In this document: positions 9,866 to 17,989 of the stretch, one piece after another | How positions within the stretch are numbered: position 1 is the first letter of the stretch | Layout: each line of letters starts with the position of its first letter | DNA from: Galbitalea soli | Lineage (GTDB): Bacteria > Actinomycetota > Actinomycetes > Actinomycetales > Microbacteriaceae | Direction: 5' to 3' | NCBI RefSeq assembly: GCF_010686725.1 | Contig: NZ_JAAGWZ010000004.1 | Span: forward strand, 124,001-188,000 | DNA: 64,000 nucleotides | Position numbers and translations under genes: made by a program | The notes under the pieces: model-generated | Databases searched by the model: none | The model's input: the letters and a program-made list of their open reading frames with translations, nothing else | What the model was told of the DNA's origin: nothing

Positions 9866-10972
9866 GTGCATCCGATCAGCCCGCCCCGCGACGACGGCGC
9901 GGCCGACGCGGTCGGATTCACTCCCCGGCCCCGCTCGCAGGCATCAGCGCAGCACACCGCCCCCTTTGTGGCCTCACCTCGCCGCCCGCCAGACGACAAT
10001 CGGGGTACAGAACCATACCCGCCGGCCGACCCGACGGAGGTCGATCATTACGCCGCCGATCTGGGATTTCTGTCGTTCCTCGCGCGCGACCGTGCCGTCA
10101 CCGACGTGTTCGTGAACGGGCCGTCCGGGGTATGGGTCGATCGCGGGAGCGGGCCGCGTCAGATCGTCGGGCTCGCGCCCCCCGAGAGCGAGGTGCGCGC
10201 ACTCGCCGTTCGCCTGATCGCGCGCGGGGGTCGCCACGTGGATGAGGCGAGCCCCTGCGTGGACGCGCGGCTCGGCGGCGGGGTGCGCGTCCATGCGGTG
10301 CTCCCGCCGATCTCCCGCGGCGGCACGCTCCTCTCGCTCCGGTTTCCGCCGGGGCAACCGCCCACCCTCGACGCCCTGGACGATGGGGTGTTCTTCTCGG
10401 CCGTTGAACGAGATCGCGTCGCCGCTCTCGTCACCGCGCGCGCCAACATCCTGCTCACGGGCGCCGCCGGCAGCGGCAAGACGACCCTTCTTGCCGCGCT
10501 GCTGGGCCAGGCGCCCCCGAACGAGCGGATCATCGCCGTGGAGGACGTCGCCGAACTCCGCGTGCGGCACCCCCACTTCCTCGCGCTCGAGTCGAGGCAG
10601 GCGAACCTCGAGGGAGCGGGTGGGATAGGGCTGGACCGGCTCGTTCGCGAGGCCCTGCGCATGCGACCGGATCGGCTGGTTCTGGGGGAGTGCCGCGGGG
10701 CAGAGGTGCGCGAGCTGCTCGGCGCTCTCAACACCGGTCACGACGGGGGCGCGGGCACCCTGCACGCGAACTCGCTCCGCGACGTGCCCGCTCGACTCGA
10801 GTCGCTCGGCGCGCTCGCGGGCCTCGGCGCGGAGGCGATCGCCCGTCAGGCCCGCAGCGCGATCGGCGCGGTGATCCACCTCGAGCGCGTCGGAGCACGG
10901 CGACGAATCGCGGCCGTCGGCGCACTCGGCATCGATTCGCACGATCGACTGAGCGTGGAGCCCCTGCCATGA
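9866..10972 (+). CDS. TadA-type pilus assembly ATPase
   Basis: A cytoplasmic secretion ATPase of the TadA/CpaF family that powers Flp pilus assembly. It shows Walker A GAAGSGKTT, the Asp box VEDVAELRV, Walker B-like RPDRLVLGECRG and the His box NTGHDGGAGTLHANS. Up to 368 residues. The first 50 or so residues are low-complexity and Pro-rich, so the true start may be the GTG at 9968 or nearby. The stop overlaps the next start (ATGA). It is the first gene of a tadA, T2SSF, DUF4244, tadE, tadE-like cluster; no ssd/cpaE gene is directly upstream. Confidence 0.88.
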   Translation: MHPISPPRDDGAADAVGFTPRPRSQASAQHTAPFVASPRRPPDDNRGTEPYPPADPTEVDHYAADLGFLSFLARDRAVTDVFVNGPSGVWVDRGSGPRQIVGLAPPESEVRALAVRLIARGGRHVDEASPCVDARLGGGVRVHAVLPPISRGGTLLSLRFPPGQPPTLDALDDGVFFSAVERDRVAALVTARANILLTGAAGSGKTTLLAALLGQAPPNERIIAVEDVAELRVRHPHFLALESRQANLEGAGGIGLDRLVREALRMRPDRLVLGECRGAEVRELLGALNTGHDGGAGTLHANSLRDVPARLESLGALAGLGAEAIARQARSAIGAVIHLERVGARRRIAAVGALGIDSHDRLSVEPLP

Positions 10973-11898
10973 CCCGTCGCACGGATGACCGGCTCGACGA
11001 GCTCGCGGCAACGGTTCACCGCCTCGCCGTCCTCCTCACGGCCGGGGTGCCGCCCGCCGCGGCCTGGCGATATCTCGCCGAGGGATCCGCGTCTCCGCTC
11101 GTCGAGCACATCGCCGACGGCGCATGGAATCCGGGCGGTATCCCCGCGGCGATCACGTCGGCACTTCCCGTCGCTGCTGCGGAGCGCGACGACCCGAGCT
11201 CGTCGTCGTGGCGCGCGGTCGCCGCGGCGTGGGCGGTCGCGACCGAGGTGGGCGCACCCCTCGCGCCGGTGCTGCGGGAGGTCGCGGAGTCGCTGCGCGA
11301 GCTCGGGGAGCTGCGGCGCGCGGTCGCCGTGTCGCTCGCCGCACCGGTGGCCACCGCGCGCACCGTCGCCGTGCTGCCGGCGCTCGGCGTGCTGCTGGGC
11401 ATCGGCCTCGGCTTCGACCCCGTCCACGTGCTGCTCGGCACCCCGGCCGGCATCGCCTGCGCGGCGACCGGCGCGCTCCTGGTGGCCATCGCCGTGCTGT
11501 GGAATCGCGCCCTCGTTCGTCGGGCCCGCCGCACCGTGGGTCACCCCGGCCTCGAGGTCGAACTCACCGCGATCGCCCTTGCCGGAGGTGGCTCACCGGG
11601 GCGTGCGCGCGAGGTCGTCGCGGCTGCGCTGCGTGACCACCTCGGGATGCGCCCCAGTGGAGTGGCCGATCAGGCGCTCGACTTCTCGCGACGCGCGGGT
11701 GTCCCGGCCGCCGAACTGCTGCGGGCGGAGGCGCGGGAGCAGCGACGCGCCGCCCGAAGCGAGGCGCAGCGCCGAGCCCAGGCGCTGTCGGCGCGGATGA
11801 TGCTGCCGATGGGCCTCTGCGTCCTACCCGCCTTCATGCTGCTGGGCGTGGCTCCGCTCGTGATCTCGGTGGTGACGTCGACCCTCTCCGGCCTCTGA
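10969..11898 (+). CDS. Type II secretion system F (TadB/TadC-like) membrane protein
   Basis: A 309-residue inner-membrane platform protein of the Tad machine. An N-terminal cytoplasmic part with helical VHRLAVLLTAGVPPAAAW precedes two hydrophobic hairpin segments around residues 120-175, a second T2SSF-like cytoplasmic half (LAGGGSPGRAREVVAAALRDHLG), and C-terminal helices from MMLPMGLCVLPAFMLLG to VISVVTSTL. One gene seems to serve where many systems have separate tadB and tadC. It overlaps tadA by 4 nt. Confidence 0.8.
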   Translation: MTRRTDDRLDELAATVHRLAVLLTAGVPPAAAWRYLAEGSASPLVEHIADGAWNPGGIPAAITSALPVAAAERDDPSSSSWRAVAAAWAVATEVGAPLAPVLREVAESLRELGELRRAVAVSLAAPVATARTVAVLPALGVLLGIGLGFDPVHVLLGTPAGIACAATGALLVAIAVLWNRALVRRARRTVGHPGLEVELTAIALAGGGSPGRAREVVAAALRDHLGMRPSGVADQALDFSRRAGVPAAELLRAEAREQRRAARSEAQRRAQALSARMMLPMGLCVLPAFMLLGVAPLVISVVTSTLSGL

Positions 11899-12194
11899 GC
11901 CACCGCCACGGTTGGTTCCCGCTCCGCGCTCGACCCGCTCCGTAATGGTCCCGCTCCGGGCTCGACCCGCACCGCCGCGCCCCCTTCTCCCCGCTCCGCG
12001 CCTCCTCCCCAGCCCGCCACGACTGGCGTTTGTCCCACGTTCCCGGAACCACCGGGTGGTGCCGCGGCGCTCCCCGCGAAGCTGGATTCACCCACTCCGG
12101 CTCGGCCGCCGGCGCGGGGCGGTGCTCCGCTCCACGCCCCGGTCGCCGGACCCGCACCGCGCACACAAAACGGCGCTCAGTAAAGAGGAATGAC
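11899..12194. other. Non-coding gap in the tad cluster with a 22-bp direct repeat
   Basis: I see no convincing gene in these 296 nt, which are C-rich on the plus strand. TCCCGCTCCGCGCTCGACCC plus two bases (11917-11938) recurs with one mismatch at 11949-11970. A short ACCAC/GTGGT hairpin lies near 12047. A Shine-Dalgarno AAAGAGGA just before 12190 serves the next gene. Confidence 0.5.
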
Positions 12195-12524
12195 ATGACC
12201 CGAACTCCGCCCCTCCGCACGCCCGTCCCCGGCACGTGGTTGACGCGCGGGCAGGCACCGCGCTGGCTCGCACCGCGCGGGCAGGCACCGCGAGGACAGG
12301 CATCGCGCGGGCTGGCACCGCGCGGGCAGGCATCGCGCTCGCTGGCACCGCGCTGGCACCCTTCGCGCTGGGCCGGTGACCTCGGCTCGGCGACGGCGGA
12401 GTACGCCGTCGCGACGATGGCCGCCGTGGGGTTCGCCGGCCTTCTCGTCGTCATCCTGCGCAGCGCCGCGATCAGGGGCATCCTCACGGGACTGATCCGC
12501 CATGCCCTCACCGTTGCGGGATGA
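12195..12524 (+). CDS. DUF4244 Flp-pilin-like protein with repetitive N-terminus
   Basis: A 109-residue small secreted pilin candidate. Residues 64-70 (GSATAEY) resemble a type IV prepilin cleavage context with the conserved Glu five residues after Gly, followed by hydrophobic residues 71-88 (AVATMAAVGFAGLLVVIL). Before that, residues 18-52 are seven tandem pentapeptides of the type R-G-Q-A-P or R-x-L-A-P, giving a very long, basic leader for this family. The ATG at 12195 has AAAGAGGA upstream. It overlaps tadE by 23 nt. Pilin identity is inferred from family and operon. Confidence 0.78.
   Translation: MTRTPPLRTPVPGTWLTRGQAPRWLAPRGQAPRGQASRGLAPRGQASRSLAPRWHPSRWAGDLGSATAEYAVATMAAVGFAGLLVVILRSAAIRGILTGLIRHALTVAG
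12246..12350 (+). repeat. 15-bp minisatellite, seven in-frame copies
   Basis: Seven consecutive 15-bp units of the type CGNGGGCAGGCACCG encode RGQAP, RWLAP, RGQAP, RGQAS, RGLAP, RGQAS and RSLAP. Because 15 is a multiple of three, copy-number change would preserve the frame and only alter leader length. Confidence 0.9.
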
Positions 12525-12846
12525 CCGCGGGTCGGTGACCGCCGAGTTCGCGGTCGCGCTGCCCGCCGTCGTCCTCGTGCTCGCCGTCGCACTCGGCGCA
12601 CTTGCGGCCGGAACCCGCGCGATCGCTCTCGAATCGGGCGCCGGCGACGCCGCCCGGATGCTCGGCCGCGGCGAGAGCGGCGACCGGGCAGCGGCGGTGC
12701 TGCACCGGGCCGCCCCGGGGGCGCGACTTCGAATCCTCGATGCCGATGGTCAGGCGTGCGTCGTGGCTCGCGTCTCGGCACCGATCCTCGGGCCGATCAC
12801 GGTTCCGCTCACGGCTCGGGCCTGCGCGCTGCGGGAGGCGACGTGA
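12502..12846 (+). CDS. TadE family pilus protein
   Basis: A 114-residue pseudopilin-like minor component of the Tad system. The N-terminal pattern RGSVTAEFAVALPAVVLVLAVAL is the TadE signature, with Glu in the processed position and one membrane helix. The remainder is a small extracytoplasmic domain with two Cys (QACVV and ARACAL) that could form a disulfide. It starts inside the end of the DUF4244 gene and ends overlapping the next GTG (GTGA). Confidence 0.85.
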   Translation: MPSPLRDDRGSVTAEFAVALPAVVLVLAVALGALAAGTRAIALESGAGDAARMLGRGESGDRAAAVLHRAAPGARLRILDADGQACVVARVSAPILGPITVPLTARACALREAT

Positions 12847-13274
12847 GGGCGGGCCCGCGCGCTGCGGGAGGGCGCCAGGAGGGCGGGCTATGCGGCGCGG
12901 GAGGCGACGTGAGGGCGAGCTGCGCGAGGCGGAGGAGCGAGGTGGGTGCGGCCGGCGTGCTGGCGGTCGCGATCATTGGCGCGATCTGCGCCGTTGCGCT
13001 GAGCGTGCTTCCGGTGTCGAGTGCGCTCGCGGAACGGGCATCCGTCGGCTCGGCGGCCGACGCCGCGGCCCTCGCGGGAGCCGACGTCGCCGCGGGCCTC
13101 GCACCCGGCGAGCCCTGCGCGGTCGCGGCGCGAATCGCTCGGGCGAACGGCGCCGTGCTGACCGCCTGCGGCACTGACGGTCCCGTTGTGACGGTGACCG
13201 CAGAGACCGTCGCCGCGGGCATTCCGGTCGTGGCGCGGGCGCGTGCCGGGCCGCCGGGCTGGGGGACAGATTAG
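12843..13274 (+). CDS. TadE-like (Rv3654c family) protein, duplicated start region
   Basis: The mature-like part contains VLAVAIIGAICAVALSVLP, then ASVGSAADAAALAGAD, typical of the last gene of actinobacterial tad clusters. Two GTG starts are equally good: 12843 overlaps the tadE stop by 4 nt (143 residues), and 12909 gives 121 residues, closer to the family. Both sit in identical copies of a 21-bp sequence (12831-12851 and 12897-12917) exactly 66 bp apart, so the N-terminal extension appears to be a recent in-frame duplication. Its function is unknown beyond the pilus context. Confidence 0.7.
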   Translation: MRAGPRAAGGRQEGGLCGAGGDVRASCARRRSEVGAAGVLAVAIIGAICAVALSVLPVSSALAERASVGSAADAAALAGADVAAGLAPGEPCAVAARIARANGAVLTACGTDGPVVTVTAETVAAGIPVVARARAGPPGWGTD

Positions 13275-13380
13275 GGTGGGCCGGGGTTCACCTGTGTATG
13301 GTGTCGCTGACGGGGCGCACTACCCCGAGGTTCTGATGACCTCGAACGAGTCATACGCAGCAGTAATAAAGAGGAGCACC

Positions 13381-16182
13381 GTGCCCGGCACGAAGAAGCT
13401 GGTCATCGTCGAGTCGCCCGCCAAGGCGAAGACGATCGGCCAGTACCTGGGGGATGGCTACGAGGTTCAGGCCTCGGTGGGACACATCCGCGACTTGATC
13501 GAGCCCAAAAACCTCCCGGCCGAGCTGAAGAAGGGCTCGCTCGGCAAGTTCTCCGTCGACGTCGAGAACGGCTTCGAGCCCTACTACGTGATCTCCGACG
13601 CGAAGAAGAAGACGGTCAGCGACCTCAAGAAGGCGCTCGCCGGAGCCGACGAACTCTACCTCGCCACTGATGAAGACCGCGAAGGCGAGGCCATCGCGTG
13701 GCACCTGCTGCAGGTGCTCAAGCCCAAGGTTCCCGTGAAGCGCATGGTGTTCCACGAGATCACCAAGGATGCGATCCAGGAGGCCAAGGAGCACACCCGC
13801 GACCTCGACGTCGCACTCGTCGACGCGCAGGAGACCCGCCGAATCCTCGACCGCCTGTACGGGTACGAGGTCTCGCCGGTGCTGTGGCGCAAGGTCGGCC
13901 CCGGGCTCTCCGCGGGGCGCGTCCAGTCGGCCGCCACCCGCCTCGTCGTCGACCGCGAGCGCGAACGCCTCGCCTTCGTCGCGGCCGGCTACTGGGATCT
14001 GATCGCACAGCTCTCACCCGCCACCGATGCCCAGAGCTTCGAGGCGCGCCTGGTTCGCGTCAACGGCACACGCGTCGCGGTCGGTCGCGACTTCGACGAC
14101 AAGGGCGCGCTCAAATCCGACGCGGTCGCGCTCGACGAGACCGCGGCGCAGGCGATCGCCTCGGCGCTCCGCTCCGACACCGTGCAGATCACCGTGGCGA
14201 CGGTCGAGTCGAAGCCCTACACGCGACGCCCGGCCGCCCCATTCACCACGTCGACACTGCAGCAGGAGGCGGCGCGCAAGCTCCGATTCTCCGCGCGCCA
14301 GACCATGAGTGTCGCGCAGTCTCTCTACGAGAACGGCTACATCACCTATATGCGCACCGACTCGCCCACGCTGTCGCAGCAGGCGATCAGCGCGGCGCGC
14401 ACTCAGGCCGCCAAGCTCTACGGGGCGGAGACGGTTCCCGACAAGCCGCGCGTCTACGCCGGTAAGAACAAGAGCGCTCAGGAGGCGCACGAGGCGATCC
14501 GCCCCTCCGGCGACACCTTCCGCACGCCCACCGAACTGCAGTCGGTGCTGCGCGGCAACGACTGGAAGCTGTACGACCTGATCTGGAAGCGCACCGTCGC
14601 CTCGCAGATGGCCGACGCCAAGGGTTCGACCGCCACCGTCACGATCAAGGCCGGCTCGGCCGCTGGCGCGATCGCCACCACCGAGGCAACGGGTGCGGTC
14701 GAGGTCGCCGAGTTCTCGGCGAGTGGAACAGTCATCACCTTCCGCGGATTCATGCACGCCTACGAGGAGAGCCGCGACGAGGAGCGCAACGAGAGCGCGG
14801 AGCCCGTCGAGGCGAAGCTTCCGCCGCTGACCGAGGGTCAGACGCTGACGCTCGAGGAGATCGAGGCCAAGGGCCACGAGACGAGCGCGCCGCCGCGTTA
14901 CACCGAGGCGAGCCTGGTCAAGACCCTGGAAGAGCTCGGCATCGGGCGACCGTCGACGTACGCCGCCATCATCTCGACCATCGTCGACAGGGGCTATGTC
15001 ACACCCCGCGGCACCGCGCTCGTGCCCAACTGGATCGCGTTCTCGGTGGTCCGCCTGCTGGAGGAGTACTTCGGCGACCTCGTGCAGTACGACTTCACCG
15101 CGGGGATGGAAGACGACCTCGACCGCATCGCGGGCGGCGAGGCCGACCGCGTCGAGTGGCTCACCGGCTTCTACTTCGGCAACGCCAAGCATCGCGGTCT
15201 CCGCACCGTCATCGACAACCTCGGTGAGATCGACGCCCGCGACATCAACTCGGTTCGAATCTCCGACGACGTCACGCTGCGCATCGGCAAGTACGGTCCC
15301 TACCTCGAGGCGCCGAGCGACGACCCGCTCGTGCCCCGGCGCGTCAACGTTCCGCTCGACCTCGCCCCCGACGAGCTCACCGCAGAGAAGGCGCGCGAGC
15401 TGATCGCCGCCCCGGTGCTCACCGATCGCGTGATCGGCGTGAACCCGGAGAACGGCAAGCTCGTGCTCGCGAAGGACGGCCGCTACGGCCCCTACGTGAC
15501 CGAGGCCGACCCGGAGCCCGAGGCAGCGGTTGCCGCGACGCCCGCGGAGCCGACCGTCGCCGAGCCGGTCGAGGTGGTCGATGCGGCCACCGGCGAGGTC
15601 GTCACGACGAAGCCGAAGCGCAAGGCGGCACCCAAGAAGCCCGCGGTGGTGAAGCAGCGAACCGCGTCGCTCTTCAAGAGCATGGATCTCGCGAGCCTCG
15701 ACCTCGACACCGCACTGCAGCTGCTCGGCCTGCCGCGCGTCGTCGGAGTCGACCCGGAGACCGGCGTCGAGATCACCGCGCAGAACGGTCGCTTCGGCGC
15801 CTACCTCAAGCGCGGAGCCGACACGCGCTCCTTGCCGAGCGAAGAGCTCATCTTCGACATCGACCTCCCGGGCGCCCTGGAACTCTATGCGCAGCCCAAG
15901 TACGGGGGCCGATCGGCGTCCAGCGCGCTGAAGGAGTTCGATCCCGATCCCGAGAGCGGCAAGCCGATCCGCATCAAGGATGGCCGGTTCGGCGCCTACG
16001 TCACCGACGGCGTGACCAACGCGACGATTCCGCGCGGCGAGACCGTCGAAGAGATCGACTTCGAGCGCGCCGTGCAACTTCTCGCCGACAAGCGGGCGAA
16101 GGGCCCGGCGAAGCCGCGCGCCAAGGCGGCGACAGCGACCAAGCGTCCCGCGGCCAAGCGGGCGCCGGCGAAGAAGAAGTAG
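13381..16182 (+). CDS. topA: DNA topoisomerase I
   Basis: A type IA topoisomerase that relaxes negative supercoils. The GTG at 13381 follows AAAGAGGAGCACC, an excellent Shine-Dalgarno, and gives V-P-G-T-K-K-L-V-I-V-E-S-P-A-K-A; an upstream ATG at 13336 would add 15 unlikely residues. The Toprim domain shows VIVESPAKAKT and ATDEDREGEAIAWH. The active-site Tyr lies in ENGYITYMRTDS. After the core come repeated C-terminal topo domains (RIGKYGPYLEAP, DGRYGPYVT, NGRFGAYLK, DGRFGAYVT) and a Lys/Ala-rich tail typical of actinobacterial TopA. 933 residues; its stop overlaps the tmk start. Confidence 0.98.
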   Translation: MPGTKKLVIVESPAKAKTIGQYLGDGYEVQASVGHIRDLIEPKNLPAELKKGSLGKFSVDVENGFEPYYVISDAKKKTVSDLKKALAGADELYLATDEDREGEAIAWHLLQVLKPKVPVKRMVFHEITKDAIQEAKEHTRDLDVALVDAQETRRILDRLYGYEVSPVLWRKVGPGLSAGRVQSAATRLVVDRERERLAFVAAGYWDLIAQLSPATDAQSFEARLVRVNGTRVAVGRDFDDKGALKSDAVALDETAAQAIASALRSDTVQITVATVESKPYTRRPAAPFTTSTLQQEAARKLRFSARQTMSVAQSLYENGYITYMRTDSPTLSQQAISAARTQAAKLYGAETVPDKPRVYAGKNKSAQEAHEAIRPSGDTFRTPTELQSVLRGNDWKLYDLIWKRTVASQMADAKGSTATVTIKAGSAAGAIATTEATGAVEVAEFSASGTVITFRGFMHAYEESRDEERNESAEPVEAKLPPLTEGQTLTLEEIEAKGHETSAPPRYTEASLVKTLEELGIGRPSTYAAIISTIVDRGYVTPRGTALVPNWIAFSVVRLLEEYFGDLVQYDFTAGMEDDLDRIAGGEADRVEWLTGFYFGNAKHRGLRTVIDNLGEIDARDINSVRISDDVTLRIGKYGPYLEAPSDDPLVPRRVNVPLDLAPDELTAEKARELIAAPVLTDRVIGVNPENGKLVLAKDGRYGPYVTEADPEPEAAVAATPAEPTVAEPVEVVDAATGEVVTTKPKRKAAPKKPAVVKQRTASLFKSMDLASLDLDTALQLLGLPRVVGVDPETGVEITAQNGRFGAYLKRGADTRSLPSEELIFDIDLPGALELYAQPKYGGRSASSALKEFDPDPESGKPIRIKDGRFGAYVTDGVTNATIPRGETVEEIDFERAVQLLADKRAKGPAKPRAKAATATKRPAAKRAPAKKK

Positions 16183-16799
16183 TGGTGGCGGGACTCTTCA
16201 TCACGCTCGAAGGCGGCGACGGTTCGGGCAAATCGACGCAGTCCGCCCTTCTCGCCGAGTGGCTCGAGGCGCAGGGTCGCACGGTCGTGACCACACGGGA
16301 GCCGGGCGGAACCGACCTGGGCGTGGAACTGCGGAACATCATCCTGCATCGTCGCGGGTACATCGCACCGCGGGCCGAGGCACTCCTCTACGCCGCCGAC
16401 CGCGCCCACCACATCGCGACCAAGGTGCGCCCCGCGCTCGAGCGCGGCGAGATCGTGCTGCAGGATCGCTACCTCGACTCCTCGGTCGCCTACCAGGGGG
16501 CCGGGCGCGTGCTCGATTCCGGCGAGATCCGCGAGCTGTCGCTCTGGGCCGCGGAGGGGCTGTTGCCCCACCTCACGATCCTGCTCGACCTCGACGAGGG
16601 CGTCGGGCGCGCGCGACTCGACGAGCGCACCACCTACGACCGGCTCGAGGAGGAGGAGAACGACTTCCACGCGCGAGTGCGCGCGGCCTACCTCGACCTG
16701 GCGCGCGCGGAGCCGGAGCGATTCCTCGTGCTCGACGCGTCAGAACCCATCGCCACGCTCACCGCCGCGATTCGTGAACGCGTCACCGCACTCCTCTGA
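16182..16799 (+). CDS. tmk: Thymidylate kinase
   Basis: Phosphorylates dTMP to dTDP. 205 residues. The P-loop is EGGDGSGKST, the DRY-type motif is QDRYLDSSVAYQG, TTREPGG is the substrate motif, and the LID region is RLEEEENDFH. The GTG start overlaps the last base of the topA stop, so the genes are coupled. topA-tmk-holB forms a replication gene cluster. Confidence 0.97.
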   Translation: MVAGLFITLEGGDGSGKSTQSALLAEWLEAQGRTVVTTREPGGTDLGVELRNIILHRRGYIAPRAEALLYAADRAHHIATKVRPALERGEIVLQDRYLDSSVAYQGAGRVLDSGEIRELSLWAAEGLLPHLTILLDLDEGVGRARLDERTTYDRLEEEENDFHARVRAAYLDLARAEPERFLVLDASEPIATLTAAIRERVTALL

Positions 16800-16840
16800 A
16801 CTCACGGCGCACTGTGGGTGCCGTCACTTAGGCTGACCGG

Positions 16841-17989
16841 GTGAGTGTGTGGGATGAACTGACCGGGCAGGCCGAGGCCATCGCGGTCTTCGAGGCGGCC
16901 GCCGCGGGCACGATCGACTCATCGATGACGCACTCGTGGCTCGTCACCGGTCCGCCCGGCTCGGGCAGGTCCAACCTCGCCTACGCTTTCGCCACCGCAC
17001 TGCTCTCGAAGGGCCCCGACGACGACGAGGCCACGGCGCGCCAGGTGGCCGCGCGCACCCACCCCGACCTCGGAGTCTTGAGCACCGAGCGCGTCATCAT
17101 CAGCATCGACGAGGTGCGTCACCTCGTCACCTCCTCACAGTTCTCCCCGTCCGTCGGCCGCTACCGCGTCATGGTGATCGAAGACGCCGACCGCATGAGC
17201 GAGCGCACCTCGAACGTGCTGCTCAAGGCGCTCGAGGAGCCGCCGCCCCGCACGGTGTGGATCCTCTGCGCGCCGAGCGAGGCGGATCTGATTCCCACGA
17301 TCCGCTCGCGAGTCCGCTCGGTGAGACTGCGCGTGCCCGGAATCGACGAGGTGGCCGAGTTGATCTCGCGCCGCGACGGCGTCGACCTCGCCATCGCCAC
17401 CCGGGCGGCGCGCGAGGCGCAGAGCCACATCGGCATGGCGCACCGGCTGGCCACGAACGAGGATGCGCGCGCGCGACGTGAGCAGACGCTCGCCATTGCG
17501 CTGGGCATCCGCTCGGTCGGCGACGCCGTGCGCGCGGCCGCGACCCTGCTGCAGATCGCGGGCGACGACGCGAAGGCGATCACTGAGGAGCGCGACGCGG
17601 AGGAGCGCGCCAGCACCCTGCGGTCACTCGGTATCGAGCCCGGTGGCACCATTCCCCCGGCACTGCGCGGGCAGCTCAAGAACCTCGAGGAGGATCAGAA
17701 GCGCCGCGCCACTCGCAGCCTGCGCGACGGCCTCGACCGGATCATGGTCGACCTCCTGTCGCTCTATCGCGACGTGCTGCTGCTGCAACTCGGCGCGGGG
17801 ATCGAGCCCATCAACCTCAGCATCACGCCAGAACTGGAGCGGGCACGCGACCAGGCGACACCCGCCCAGACCCTCGCCACACTCGATGCCATCGCGACAG
17901 CGCGGCGCCGCATCGACGGGAACGTGAGCCCGGCACTCGCCCTCGAGGCCATGCTCATCTCCGCCGCACGAAAGGATCCCGTACGGTGA
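16841..17989 (+). CDS. holB: DNA polymerase III delta' subunit
   Basis: A clamp-loader subunit of 382 residues. Walker A-like GPPGSGRSN has Arg in place of the catalytic Lys, consistent with a subunit that does not hydrolyse ATP. VIEDADRMSERTSNVLLKALEEPP is the Walker B/sensor region. The four zinc-binding Cys common in delta' and DnaX, expected around residues 50-70, are absent: the stretch KGPDDDEATARQVAARTHPD has none. A GTG start is preceded by TAGGCT and 6 nt, suggesting a leaderless transcript. It overlaps the next gene by 4 nt. Confidence 0.94.
   Translation: MSVWDELTGQAEAIAVFEAAAAGTIDSSMTHSWLVTGPPGSGRSNLAYAFATALLSKGPDDDEATARQVAARTHPDLGVLSTERVIISIDEVRHLVTSSQFSPSVGRYRVMVIEDADRMSERTSNVLLKALEEPPPRTVWILCAPSEADLIPTIRSRVRSVRLRVPGIDEVAELISRRDGVDLAIATRAAREAQSHIGMAHRLATNEDARARREQTLAIALGIRSVGDAVRAAATLLQIAGDDAKAITEERDAEERASTLRSLGIEPGGTIPPALRGQLKNLEEDQKRRATRSLRDGLDRIMVDLLSLYRDVLLLQLGAGIEPINLSITPELERARDQATPAQTLATLDAIATARRRIDGNVSPALALEAMLISAARKDPVR

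Noticed and set aside
12246-12350. Repeat tract considered as CRISPR
   Set aside because: Units are contiguous 15-mers in frame with a coding sequence, without spacers.
13243-13380. Upstream starts for topA at 13243 or 13336
   Set aside because: The GTG at 13381 has an excellent Shine-Dalgarno and begins directly before the conserved KKLVIVESPAKA.
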